From NCBI RefSeq assembly GCF_002443255.2, contig NW_019211457.1, positions 20,843,497 to 20,907,496 of the forward strand: a DNA stretch of 64,000 bases, read 5' to 3'. This DNA is from Varroa destructor. Its lineage: Eukaryota > Arthropoda > Arachnida > Mesostigmata > Varroidae. The stretch's first letter is position 1. The number at the start of each line of letters is the position of its first letter. This document shows, piece after piece, positions 47,325 through 60,200 of this stretch. The translations under genes were made by a program, and so were the position numbers. The notes under the pieces are model-generated. The model was not told the origin of the DNA, made no database searches, and saw only the letters and a program-made list of their open reading frames with translations.

Positions 47325-48290
47325 TTGAAGATGACTGCAGTTTCTGAAAAAAATTGCTATATTTTAAAAATATATTGCGATAAAGGGACAAATGTTGCCC
47401 AAACCCACAAAAGCTGTGTGCTCGTTATGGCTGAGATGCGGTATCGGGAAAAGCAATCCAAAAATAGTTCTATCGCTTTCTTTCCGAAAATTTTGATGCA
47501 AAAAATGCTCGTCATAGTGGTCTACAAGTTACGAAAAAGTTCATATAATTACTACGGGAGTTGAGCAAAAGCGACACGTAAGTAGGCATCGCCTGGAAAC
47601 TAAATATCCATCATCAAACAGTTTTAAACAATTTTAAGAGGAAAAGTTTGGTGTTTGGACGCCACATGAATTGACGGAAAATAATTTACACGATTTTATT
47701 TCTATCTGCCAAATTCTACAAAAGCCCGACGAAGTAAGCCCTTTCTAGAGTGATTGATCACGGATGATAAAAAATAGATTATGTAGAACAATAATGTGCA
47801 AATAATAAAAGTTGCTCCACAGTCTGTGATAAGGTCCAGACTGAAGCTAAAAAAGGTGTTGCTGCATTTGGTAAAACTGGAAAGAAATTGTGCACTAAGG
47901 GTTGTTGCTACCTATCAAAACGGTTGATTCGGACCTCTACTGTCAACAACTAGCAGGGTTACATTAAGCCATTAAAAGTCTCCTTCCGCCATAAAGATTG
48001 TAGATCGGACACATTTTTAACTATTCAGCAAACACCAAGAGAACTTAAGCGGAAAATTTCAATACATTCACCGTATAGCCCCCACCTTGCACCATCAGAC
48101 TGTCATTTATTTCGACCTCTTGTAGAACTCCCATAATGGTGTTCCTTTAGTTTCAATGGAAAGATGCAAAAATCTCTTTTCACAAATTTTCGCCCAGAAA
48201 CCACGGAAGCTCTACAATGATGGAATTATGGTGCTACCACAACAATACCCAAAAGATCGTCGATCAAAGTGGTGCATATTTCGTCTAGTA
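47325..48290 (+). mobile_element. Mariner transposase fossil (irritans-like)
   Basis: Colinear pieces with shifts and stops. VSEKNCYILKIYCDKGTNVA then QTHK (~47337) is the N-terminal helix region. FGVWTPHELTENNLHDFISI (~47650) is the WVPHEL linker. ITDDKK (~47755) carries the first catalytic Asp. DLYCQQLAGLH (~47936) follows. HKDCRSDT (~47991) is the HQDNARPH box with the second Asp. IHSPYSPHLAPSDCHLFRPL (~48065) holds the third Asp at 48098-48100. There are 33 residues between the second and third Asp; mariner normally has 34. The element spans nearly the full transposase length but is dead. Terminal repeats not identified. Confidence 0.85.
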
Positions 48291-51200
48291 ATACCTAAAA
48301 CCAACAGATATTTTTCGTCTACTTAATAATATTAGTACCCGTAAGGAATAACGTACACTAACCTCAACGAGAATATTAGCGACCTATGTATATATAGGCG
48401 GTCACCATGGTAAAAACCTCTTAGCAAATGCAAAGTTTAACTGCGGCATTCACAACTCAATATAGTGAATGTTTCTATCAAACTGCATGCTAGCTTATGG
48501 CAGACACTTCAAGCCATCCCTGGATGCTAGCTTAGAGTGCGTGAAGTTTATGTAGCAGATAATAAACGAGAATGATACATTCATTCAGCAAATTGGATAC
48601 TAGTAGGCTGTTTTATTTAAGCACCTCTACGATTGGTGATAGTTACTGATGGATGAAATCGGTGTCAGTTGTGCTGGGGACGTTTAAATGATTAACTAAA
48701 GACATTGCGTTTATTGAAAAAATAAGACTAACGCATAAGAAGGCCCAAATAGATAACTAAAATGCTAAGCTGGAAAGTATTGTAATAGAGCGATGGTAAG
48801 ATTGAATGAAGCAAAGCCTAAAATGGGAATCTTTGCCTTTAATAAATAAAGAAAGGTTACCCGGAAAAATGTTTGCTATTTGCATAGAGTACTAGGTGAT
48901 AAGTAGTACTGGCTATTGATTTATAGGTTTAAGTGTGTTCAGAGAAACTTTAATCAGTTCAAGAGCTCTAGGATAGCCGTTTGCTTCCGCGTTCAGAATA
49001 CCACAACACAGGAGCGTCGAGGGCAAAGCAGATACAATCCGAAAGAAAGAGAAGTTGACAGATAAAAGCAGAGCAACGAATCGGAGAATCAACTAAGGCA
49101 ACCAGGAATAATACTCGGGCCACAAAACAGGAGCAATGGAAAACAAAGCTAATATCCGAAAGATCGAGCGACGTCCGTAAGAGCAGAATCGCGGTTGTCG
49201 GTTTAACCACAGTAAATAGTGGCCTACTAGGAATAAGTTGGTATTGCTGTGCCAGATTTGTGCACAAGTCTATCAAAGAAAGGGTGCAACAAAACCGATA
49301 ATATCACTGAGATTGAAAAATAGCAGAAGGTGATGAATAATCCATGCTTCTAGCCTAGCACAGAATTGGCTTTATCTCTGTGATTTCCTCTCCTACCTAC
49401 TCTGTGAAAATTGTCACCAGTCGATGTGGAAGACAGTAAGAAGGCTGCTGGAAATTAGCCATAAAAAACGTGTAGAGGTGTTTAGATAAGAATTTTGCCT
49501 TCTTCCTTTGTAGATGGTGTAAGTTTCTTTAGTCTCACGGTTTATAATAAAAGTATTAGTAATTTTTGCAAGATAAAACATTCAATAAGAGGAAGGTAAT
49601 CAAGGGTCAAAAATTATTTGAGATAATATATGCCAGGTACCCCTCTTTAATTCTAATACCCTGACCAATTTTTATTCTGTATGGTTCTAGGCAACACACT
49701 CAAGTTGATTCTTGTAACAAAATAGTGCAAACAAGGTAGTTGTTATTTGGACATGGGAAAGCTTTTTTTTAATGTCTTTTATACAATGATTTTTAGGAGC
49801 ATTGTAAGCAGAATTCGCTCAATTGGAGCTTTATTTGTTACAGAAAATGGATTTTCAAACAATGTCCGTTTGTCTCCCTTTGCTTTTAATTTTTCTCCGT
49901 AAGGACGCTGTAGTTTCTTCACGAAGCTCCACCTGATTTATACTGAATCTAAACGCCATGTGGAAAATGTTTATTTTAGCATTTGCCAAATCATATTGAA
50001 CTTAATTTCCACTTTCGGATGAAAACTGCTGACTGAAATCTTTTCAGTCTGATTTCTGCGTGAGTCGACAGTTTCTTCGCATAGAAGTTCAATCTTGAAC
50101 TTTGATTTATTTTCGCAAAAATACAGAATTATTTTAAAGAATGTACCAAAAAAAACAAGGGATAGATAGTTTCGAGATATTTGTTATGCGATTTACCTGT
50201 GTTTTTTAGCTTTTCAGTTTACCTATGTTTTTGCTTCAGCTGTTTTCTTACGTAAGTACATTTTCTTGTGACTTTTTAATACAATTTCAAAGATTACCAG
50301 AAGGTGTGTGATCATCTGTCAACGTCGAAGGTTGAACTGCCAACGGTGATAAGCATGCTTGTTTACGGTTTCTATGATATGTGTCTAGGGAGCTGCCATC
50401 TGGAACAGCCCTTTTATTTAGAGTCGATGGGAAGATGGGGGGGGGGAGTAATGAAAGGGACCCTTTTTAATTTTAGGCTAACTTAGTACCGCTTTTGATT
50501 TCTGACTGAGCAATTCAATCATAGAAAAATTGTTTTCACCTGCTATACTGGGAACCATTCATTTGTTCGGTTGCAAAGATTCAAGTAGGAGACCTGTTAG
50601 ATTAAAAACTAGGTGCCTGCCGGGTAACGGAATTATAATGTTCTCACCTTGCTTGCCAATCTCTAGCATCTGGATGATAGTATACTTCAGAGAAAACTGA
50701 TTACGGTTGGTTTCTTCATGGCAACAAGTTATCAAATGGGTTTTCAATTACCAGATAATGTGTAAATCTAAGCTTCCAATGGCACTTGTTCCCTTCAAAA
50801 TGATTTAATATCTTCCTATCAAAAACATTTAATAAACGTAGAAATAAGGTAAAGCTGTTAGCGATACCCCGCCAGAAAAAGGACTTGAATATACGTTACC
50901 TAGTCAACTTGCACCATAAAGTGGCTTACCGATGCAGGTTTACCTTGAAGAGGGTCCCGCCTAGTTGTACGTTCGTCAAAATGGTGAAGAAGTGTCTGCA
51001 AGTGTCCACTACGATTTTTTATATTGGCTAAGTGTGGGTTCTTCTCCCCTGCACTAAACATGACAACGTGTTGGCTGATACACCCTGAAGTGCTCAGATT
51101 TTTTGCACCCCCAGGGGTCCTAGGTTGCCTCCGTTCATGTGGCGATGCCGTTCGGATGGAACAAGCTTAATTGTTTACCATAAGGTTAGGGATAATATCG

Positions 51201-52478
51201 CAGTTGAGGCTGTACCCTGATTTAATGTCAATCATGACTGTGCTTAGTCATGCAATTTGCCGCACAGATGACGTTGCTCCGTGACTACGGTGCGTGTATA
51301 TTAGAAGTCGCTGGAAGCACTACCTATAGCAACTATAATGTAGCGATTCGTCCTCTGTATACCTTCATGCATCGCTGGTGATCGCGGTTTTCTGAAAAAA
51401 GCTGCGCCCTGTGCTGTCGTTTGCCTTATACTCAATGTCTTGGCGACATGTTGAAATTTCGAGCAAATCGAATCTTCTTCTTTTGCTTTTGTACAAAAAT
51501 ATCCATCGTAAACTGTAAATATATAAGACTGTTCTTTGTCAGATTCTGTACTTTAAGGACGTATTAAAAGTGTTGGCTTCAATAAAAGTGTTGCGCTGTA
51601 GGGGTACCTAAGCAAGTGAAATTGGGTTAGACCTTTGGTTAAATTGTAGATTGACGAAACGGTTAGAAATGGTTTTTCTGAGTGCTTTATGGAACTGTGG
51701 TTCGATTCGCTCGTGGTGTTCTGAGACTTCAGACTGACTTTTTTAAAACAGCTGCATGTTGCACGTAAAAAGACTAAGTTGCACATATCAGCCAGAAGAT
51801 AGTTTTATTTTGGTCTACTATCCAGTTTATGACAAACGCGTTATTACTTCAAAGTACTTCATGCAATTAACAGTTCATTTAATATGCTCTGCTTCTCTCC
51901 TTAAATATAAAATTAGCGGTGCTAAGTTAAATCTGTGATGTTGAACTTCGGTTAAATCTTTCCATATAAAGGTTATCCTGTATGGTGCGATAGTGCCCGC
52001 TTTAAGTTCGTATAAGGAGCTTATTGTTTTTATAAGCAGTAAGGAAAGCTTGTCTATAACTGTAACGGACAGTAACTTATTATTGTTTACCGAAGGAGAC
52101 CGTAGAATTACTTCGAATAGATCAGATAAAGTCTGACGGTCGTATGCAGTCGTCTCTTTCGCAGTAAAAATTGAATATAATTTAAGATAATCGTTGGCCA
52201 AAAAATTTAAATCGAATGTGTAGGAGGGCAGTTTAATAAAATAAGAGATAGTTTAATAAAAAGGATTGACTGTAGCGCGTCGAATACATCTGACTCTATC
52301 AGCAGCTAACCTGAAAGTTCGATGGAAAATTGTGTTCTAGCGCTTTCGTTATACTTTAATATTTTGAAACTTATTAAAAGAAATCTATTTCATTTTCATC
52401 CAGTGAGACGGTGTACAGACGATACAATGATTACACTTTTTTCTATATGTCTTTTCCTCTTGTTCAAGTTAATTCCAG
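48291..52478. other. Intergenic, 5' flank of the serpin gene
   Basis: Contains a ten-G run at ~50437-50446 and a GC-richer stretch (~50930-51430) with no recognisable frame. Open minus frames at 48968-49276 and 51875-52201 resemble no family. Near 52250 a TTTAATAAAAAGG word could act as a TATA-like element for the serpin, but the distance to the ATG (>200 bp) makes this uncertain. Confidence 0.45.
50437..50446 (+). repeat. G10 homopolymer
   Basis: Ten consecutive G in AT-rich DNA, flanked by GGGAAGAT and AGTAATG. Could support a G-rich structure only weakly (single run). Confidence 0.85.
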
Positions 52479-52713
52479 ATGCGGCTCATGCGTTCATCCA
52501 CATATCAATCGCCACTATGGAGCCTCATCCTTATAATGCTATTTTTGGACGCGGCTCGACTCCGTTCATCTGCCAGCTTTGAATCGACGGACGCTCGCCG
52601 TCTCAAACGAAAACTGATGATTGCGAATAATAATTTCGCACTCAACATCATGCGCCTGTTACCAGCAAACAAAAACATCGTTTTGTCACCATTCTGTTTG
52701 TCTACAGCTCTCG
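52479..52713 (+). CDS. Serpin exon 1 (signal peptide, helix A)
   Basis: 78 codons plus one base; donor CTCG|gttaac, phase 1. ATG at 52479 opens the frame and a second ATG at 52488 would shorten it by three residues; either leaves a leader ending near RLRSSA. An overlapping frame from 52427 also begins with a signal-like peptide but stops at 52582 and lacks serpin residues. Confidence 0.88.
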
Positions 52714-54183
52714 GTTAACATCCTTGGTCGATTTTTAGTTCTTATAGATAATTTTGACGTTTCTATGCATGCAAATCCTATACCACAATAAGTTATGTTT
52801 GTGTATTTCTATTACACAATCTCAACAACGATTACCATAGCGTAGGTTACTTTTAGAGAATTCGCTTAACTCGATAAAAGAACTCTGCTTTCTAACTTTT
52901 CAATCCAATTTAAAACGCAGTGTTTATAAAGAGGACGGCGCATTAAATCGACTTGGTCGATTTTTTTTGGAAATTTTTGTTGTCGGCTTCCTTTATTCAA
53001 GGACAAATACCGCACACTTTACTACAAGATGATTATAGGATCTCATAGCTATCGCAAAAGACAAAACGAGATCGCCAGTCCATTTTGAGTATGCTATCTT
53101 TTATATCGCATCTATTCTCTATATCATGCGCTGTAATATTGCCACAATATAATTCGCAATCTAATTCGAAACATGAGCTCAGTGTATTCGAGTGCTTTTA
53201 TCAAAACGAAAAGTCAGGCCTGCTTTTATTCATTTTTCGGGATCCTGAACTGTTTACTTTGTGGACCGTTTTTAAATGTTAAATATTAAAACAACATTTT
53301 TGGGGGAAAGAAGTTACGTTCAATTTAAGCTACTCTCTTTATAGGCAAAAAACAACGACGCTGTTCACTTTATAGGCCCTCTGTCTTACGTCTCACTTAG
53401 ACTACTTAACGAAGGAGCACACACTTCCTATATCGCAAATCAAGTGTCAAAAAACCCCCTTCATGTGTCAGTTAAAATCAACAAATGAATCCTACTTTCA
53501 GTTAAAACTCTAGCCTACCATGTCTAAGGAGAGTTCCTAATATCTAGATTTATTGCAGGAAATATCTTCAGTGCGGACTGTTGGATATAATTATTTGTTA
53601 TTATCATTACAGATTTGACAGAGTTTCAAAGTTTACAGTCATCGGTAACTATCGTGCTCAACGTAGACATAATGCATGACCAGCCCACAATAGCCATACT
53701 TGTTCTAACGTGATACCTAAATAAAAATTATTACAGCACGGAGTTAAACCATAGTCTTTACAGTAATCTTTAAAATATTTTTCGGAAATCATCTTTTCGT
53801 TTTTAAAGAAAAACCTATAAAAACTATAAAAAAAAATAATCCTTACACATTGCTATTACCCGTATAGATTGAACCACTGTGATATCTAATCGTGGCGACT
53901 TAACGATGGAGCGCCTCGAATGTTATTTATTTGGTATAATTTTGCCTCCTAGTCTACCGTATTACATCGGATTTGAGCCCGCAACTTCCACTGTACTTGC
54001 ACAGCCAACTGAGAAAATTTTCATGTTGAAATACTTAGCATCAATGAATACGTCAGCTAACGATTATAAACGATATATTCTATCGGTTAATCGAGTGCTT
54101 ACAATGACAGATGTTGTCTAAACATTTTAGTCTTGGATTCTTTAGATTTCAAATTTATTAGCCTACAAACTTAGCTTCGTTAA

Positions 54184-54215
<32 letters not shown>

Positions 54216-57200
54216 CGCAACTCCAGCGAATGTTGAAACAATATACACGTTACATAGAACAACCAATAGAACAACCTAGAGTCTTTGCGTCACTCTAACT
54301 CTATATGATCATGATCGGTATACTTGATATACTGACTCAGCGCCTTGTCGAATTCGTCCGGTTTTCGCTTTACACACTAACCTGGAGAAATTTAGAGATT
54401 GAAGAAACATCCTCTGTTTCCCTATGTAGAAGTTAGTATACGATAATATATAAGAATATCGAGTATCATTAAGGAAGTGAACGTTAACGAAGGAACTTGT
54501 TCTAACAAAAATAGTACTAGTAGTCACTACGTCCTTTGCTGTGCCCTTTGTTTTACTAAAAGCAACAACAGCACGTCGAAAGTAGCTTTAAAGACATATT
54601 TGTTTCGTTCTAGGGCCTATCCATTTGACTTATTTGACGGTGGTTCTGAGCATAAAACTATTTTTTTCTAGTAGCAGAAGTTAAGTTATGAAATAAGTAG
54701 CATGAAATCATAAATATAAAATGCTTATGATATATACTACTAATAATAATACCAACAAACAATTGCCGAGTAAAATCCGAAAAATTATATTAGTAACGTT
54801 ATCGCTTTCGTACAAACCTATGAATAAAAATATGAGAAAAACGAATAAAATTGAATTTACGCTTATGGCTTGATCGTTACCTTGTACGTATGTTTATAAG
54901 AATAATGGAGTTGCAGCGCGAAGTATATGAATGCCGTATTTGATCCATTTAGGCCACTTATAGATCTATTTTATTACCGCAAGGATTTTTGTTAGTTTAT
55001 CTTAGTATCTTTAGTTAATTTTGTCGAATCTGAACATCACGCTGAACAGTTACGCTAGTTTTGAACTATTTTCGTAAACGATGTTCTTTTATCTCGTAGG
55101 ATGTACTTCAAAGAGCAAAATACGCAATGAAAGATGTCATATTTTTAAGCAAATTTTTTATTACGTTAAATATACCTGCTCATGTATATGCTTACTTTAT
55201 GTATATTCTAAATATATTGTCAATTTGATGAAACGGTAATTGATTGACAAGAATGTTTGAAAATTTCTAGGGAAACGTATGTGAACACGCAACGCGTCAA
55301 TATTTGTTTACAACTTTATTTAGTTTAGCTATAAAACTCCGTATGGAGATATTCAGGCACACGGAAGATCGAAAACTACATTTTGTACGATTTTTTCATA
55401 GATCCAGAACTTGTTTTCATTCTGACCGAATTCATCACATGCCTATTAGAAAACTGCGTTTGGCGAAAGGAGGACGTGCATGGACTATTTGTACTAGGGT
55501 GCACAAAAGCATAACGAAAATATTGCAGAAATGCATAATTGAGGGAACCAAAGGTTTTCAAAGTTGTTTAAAATAAGATGTGTTATGATTTACTGTGAAG
55601 TAGAGTATATTTGAGAACATTGAAATAATCGTGAGCTGCAATGTGAAGAATTTTAACCAAAAATATTGCCAATTTACTATATTAATCAGGTATGCTCTAT
55701 GTCGGTGCTGGTCCTAGCACAGCACGTAAAATGGCTGCAGCGCTTCAATACGTTTCTACGAATCTTCAGGAAGAAGACGTTGCCAAAGGATTCGAATACT
55801 TAATCGATGATGTTAAGTTCACTGACCCTGGTAAGGCCTTTAAATCACAAGCGTAAATTATAATGTGGAACTACTTCACGGGACAACACAACGTACGCAT
55901 CCTCACTAGTCTCTATGATCACCAAAAAATAACCAACCAAATAAAAAAAGAAATATAAATGAACAGAATAACCACAGACAGTCCCATAATATAATATCCG
56001 TGCATTTATAGAAGTAATGTGAATTGAATGATGGTCAAAGAATTTGTTTTACCTTTTCAAGAAGGTAGTCTAGTGAGATTACAAGGCAGTTTTCACAGTG
56101 TGCGTCGAGGTGCGGTGAACATGCACCGTCAGTATCTAAACTCTACCTGAATAAAACTGAATTTCAATATTTTCTGTTGTAGGCTATACTATGGTTGGGA
56201 GCGAAGCGGTTTTCCTTGAAGCGCATGAGGTAGGTTCGCTCATGGTTAAAAAAATATCCTTATTATTTTCATAACGGTACGGTGGACGAAACGCGTGTAC
56301 CTCTATCTTTCCCATAGCAGTGTTTAAAAGGATTCTAAAGCCGGAAAGCTATGTAATATTCGAAGAATCTACCGAGAAAAAGTTTGATTCGACTAAAAAC
56401 GTTTCGCCTTTAAAAATGTATATATATACAGGAGGAACAAAAAATTAAAGTTGTTGTTTTGGAAAAGAAGGACCCTCAGTTGGGAAGAACGATAACGGGG
56501 CAATTGGCTGGAGTTGTTCTTCCCCTTCGGTATATACAACTCAGCCGCTTCAGTAGCAAGCGCCTCTTGTGTTTCTTCCTTTGGCTTGTTTGAATTTTTG
56601 TAGGGTGATTAAGTAGAATTTGATCTTATCCGATGTCAGCTTGCATAATTATCTACCTGTCTAAAAATTATCACTATTTGGTTTTTTGTTATATATCAGT
56701 AGATGCTTTTGGTGAATCAGGTAGCCAGTAAACGGTCGTCTCCTAAGTTAACTCTAATTTGTTCGTTGAGACCGCCCGAATCGTTATGAATTGGTATTTT
56801 GAACCTTTTTATTTGGATTTAGAGCTTTTAAGTTATTCTCTTATTTTCTAAAATGCGTACTAGCCCTTTTGTTATAACCGTGTAGCGACGTCCAATACGT
56901 AACCATATTCTTGAAGTAACCACAAAGCTCTTATCTTGGCTTAGTGTGCCCAGTACGAACATCTTTCACAACGGCGACTCCGCCGTCTTACTCCAGCGCT
57001 TTCGCGATCAAGAACACAGACTTTTTTAAAGCTGTACAAGTTGCCATCCGCTACAACGGTACGCGGTTAGAATTATAACGTGAAAATGGTCGAGATCCTT
57101 TTAACCCACCTCGTACATAAAAAAATGTATTTGCAGAGGTTGAAATCACTGACTTTCTCCTTCATAAGTGGCGAAATAATTATTATAGCACTTACCACAA

Positions 57201-60200
57201 TGTCTTTTTGACCATTAAATCAGCTAAAAACATTAGCCTCTACTACCTGTATTTTTCACTTCATTTTTCCACAGCTTGCTATGATTCGTTCTAGATTTCG
57301 TCTTTCTTTACATCTACCACCGTTACTACTCTGCTAATGATGTGAATATTTACCAGTGTCTATAAATATTTTTTTCTCTTTTCCTATTCAGATTTCGAAA
57401 GGCCCCTGAATGCAATGATCTAATTATTTTTTTTAAAGATCTGTTAGACATCTAGATGACTTTTGCATGGCTATTATTGTTAGGTAATCGAATTATTTTT
57501 CTTTTTTTTTATAGTCATAAGTACATATTTAAGTAAGATGTCTTATGCGTTATTATCTTTGAATGGGTGTACATCTAAACGCCTAGACCTCTACATCAGA
57601 AGCCTTCCAAGCCACGACATGTTTGGATTATTACGTGTGCAATTTTTTCTCTTTTCGAATCTATCCATTTCCAATTGCGCGCGAGTTAGTACAGCATATA
57701 TGATAATTTTAAAAGTGCTTAGTATTAAGATATAATGTTTTCTTTCATTAAATATCTATCTAAAATCAGAAAATCTAATAAAGATAAAAATCACTTTAGC
57801 TTTTACCAAACGATTGGGTGCATTGACAATAATCTCCTAATAAAAAGATAACCCCTCAATAATTAGTATATATTGACACGCTTAATGACCTATCATTAAT
57901 GAAACAACGTGACCTTTTACTTTGTTTCTAATATGCAAATGCGTTACAGGTTAACCCAGATTATGTTGCGGTAGTGTCTCGCCAGTTTCGTGGCCATGCG
58001 GAAGTAGTCAATTTCACTTCTCAGCCCACTGAGGCGAAAAATGCCGTAAACATCTGGGTGCGAAACTCTACGAAGGTATCTACATGCATTGTTAGATATG
58101 TATATAAGCGAATCTTTCTCAACCGCAATTCGTATATACACCAATGTTTTCGTAAGCATCCACTTATAAAAACACCTATTTGATATACATCTCTGGGCTT
58201 AATCGTTTAATTTTTTCTAAAGAAAAATATATCAAACGAATAGGATTTGATTGGAATATCTGGTTTGTAACTGTTTTATTTATTTTTTTAATATTTATAT
58301 GGATTTTTGCGTATAATCCATTGTTCTACACGCTTCTTCACCCTACTGGCACGCACTACATCGTACTGGTCTTAGCTTCAAAATATTTCAATAAATTTCA
58401 AATAAATGTTTAATCTGAGACTCCTTCATTAAAAATATATGAATAAGACTATATACGTGTTGCCTTAAGCCATAGGCTACCTGCTATGATTGATTCGTTC
58501 TTTTGTACGACCTCCTTTGATTGACCGCTTCTGTTGTAACTGTTGTCTCTAAGTGTCATACTATCGTTACACATATCGTTACGTAATACAGTTAAATATC
58601 GTTAGTCATTTTATACGGCTTCAGTTTCTCTGTAAAGCATAAATTTATACACTGCAAGAAAATTCTACACTTCATAACAACCTTCGCTTCACGCGCTTGA
58701 TGACTTTCTTTGCGGTCTCTTAAATGAACAGGCCATACGTTACTAGATTTTCTTCAAATTCAACACAAATCTTTTCGAGTAAACACTGAATTAGCTTTTT
58801 TGACACATTCGAAATACACAGTGAAAAAAACAGACAATATGCAGCCAGTTTTTAGGCAATAATTGCAACCTTGAATATGAAGTTGAATTTATTTCTGTGA
58901 CAAATAATCCCTTTCAAGCATTGTCATTCTGTTAATAAGCCGTCTGTGATTTTCCCCGCGCTCTAAAACGGTGAAAATTGACACGGTAAAGGTTTCTACG
59001 ATAATTTATAAGGACGCTCTTATGATCATTGGGCACCGTCTGACATTATTTCAACTCCAATCGGCTGACAATATAACCAGTCAATATTTTTTTTAACAGA
59101 ATGGAGGGAACAAGGCTTTAAGCAGCTGGCTAGTTATCGGCATTGCTTTTAAAGTATTCCAACAACAGACCTTATAGTTTTTTCCTCAAATACTTTTGGT
59201 ACAATATCATTGTTGAAGGATGTTTGAAATACCGGAAACTAAAGTTCTACTGTGTGTATATTCCGCTGTTCTGATATTCAGTGTAATGTAAATCTCGAAA
59301 CTTACTCATTCTTTGATAATATGCTCGTTGGAAATTAACGATTTAATCTTGTCTGAGCACGAATCGAATAGATTAGTGGTCTCATCAAATCAGCGGATCT
59401 GCGATAACAAGATTATCGATCACGTTCGAATCGAAAAATCTAACCGTTCGAAACGAGACGATAAGACACTCTTCTCCTTTGATTTATAAGTTATATTAAT
59501 CCGTTCATAGCGAAAAAAAAATATCAATGCACCTTCTTTGGTACGTTCGCTAGATAACTGTATATTCTTGTTATTTATCGACATTAAATTAAAATCGTCA
59601 GTCGTGCTAACAATGTCAATAATTTTTTTCTACTTTGTTCATTTCAAACTGCACTGCTGCTAGCGATAACCTTATATCCCCATACAATATAAATTAGGCA
59701 ATCCTGACTATGCACGCCTGTTACAACTTTATTTTCTCACTTACTTCAGTGTAACAGCATTTGAAGTATTTTTCACAAGTACGTGGTCACCACCCCTTAA
59801 AGAGCTGTCCTTTCGAAAAACCAGGTACGAGAACCTTTTGTCACTAATTTAATTCTGTTAAATTAAAACAAAAAGGAATATTAATCAGAATTAGCAGCAA
59901 GTGGTTTTGCCCATTTTAAGTTGATCCACATTGACCGAGTCCGTCATTTGATTTCATTGAATTTGAGCTATTATGATTATACCATTTGTCAGACTGAAGA
60001 CGTATTCCAAATGATCATCAACAATACTATTTTTCAAATCACATGCGTTACTTTTGCACGTTTCCTCTAAACGTATAGTATACTGTTTACTATGGTCGAT
60101 TTACTCTCTTAACCACTGTTTTATCTTTGTCGCTTAAAGTAAATGTGATGTTTTCTAACTAAACGCAGATTTTGGCTTCATTACCGCCTACCTAATTGTA

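Noticed and set aside
48968..49276. 102-codon minus-strand frame
   Set aside because: Composition reflects a purine-rich opposite strand; no recognisable protein.
51875..52201. 108-codon minus-strand frame upstream of the serpin
   Set aside because: No family, no promoter or splice support.
53879..54121. 80-codon plus frame within serpin intron 1
   Set aside because: Does not join the serpin frame at either splice site and has no serpin residues.
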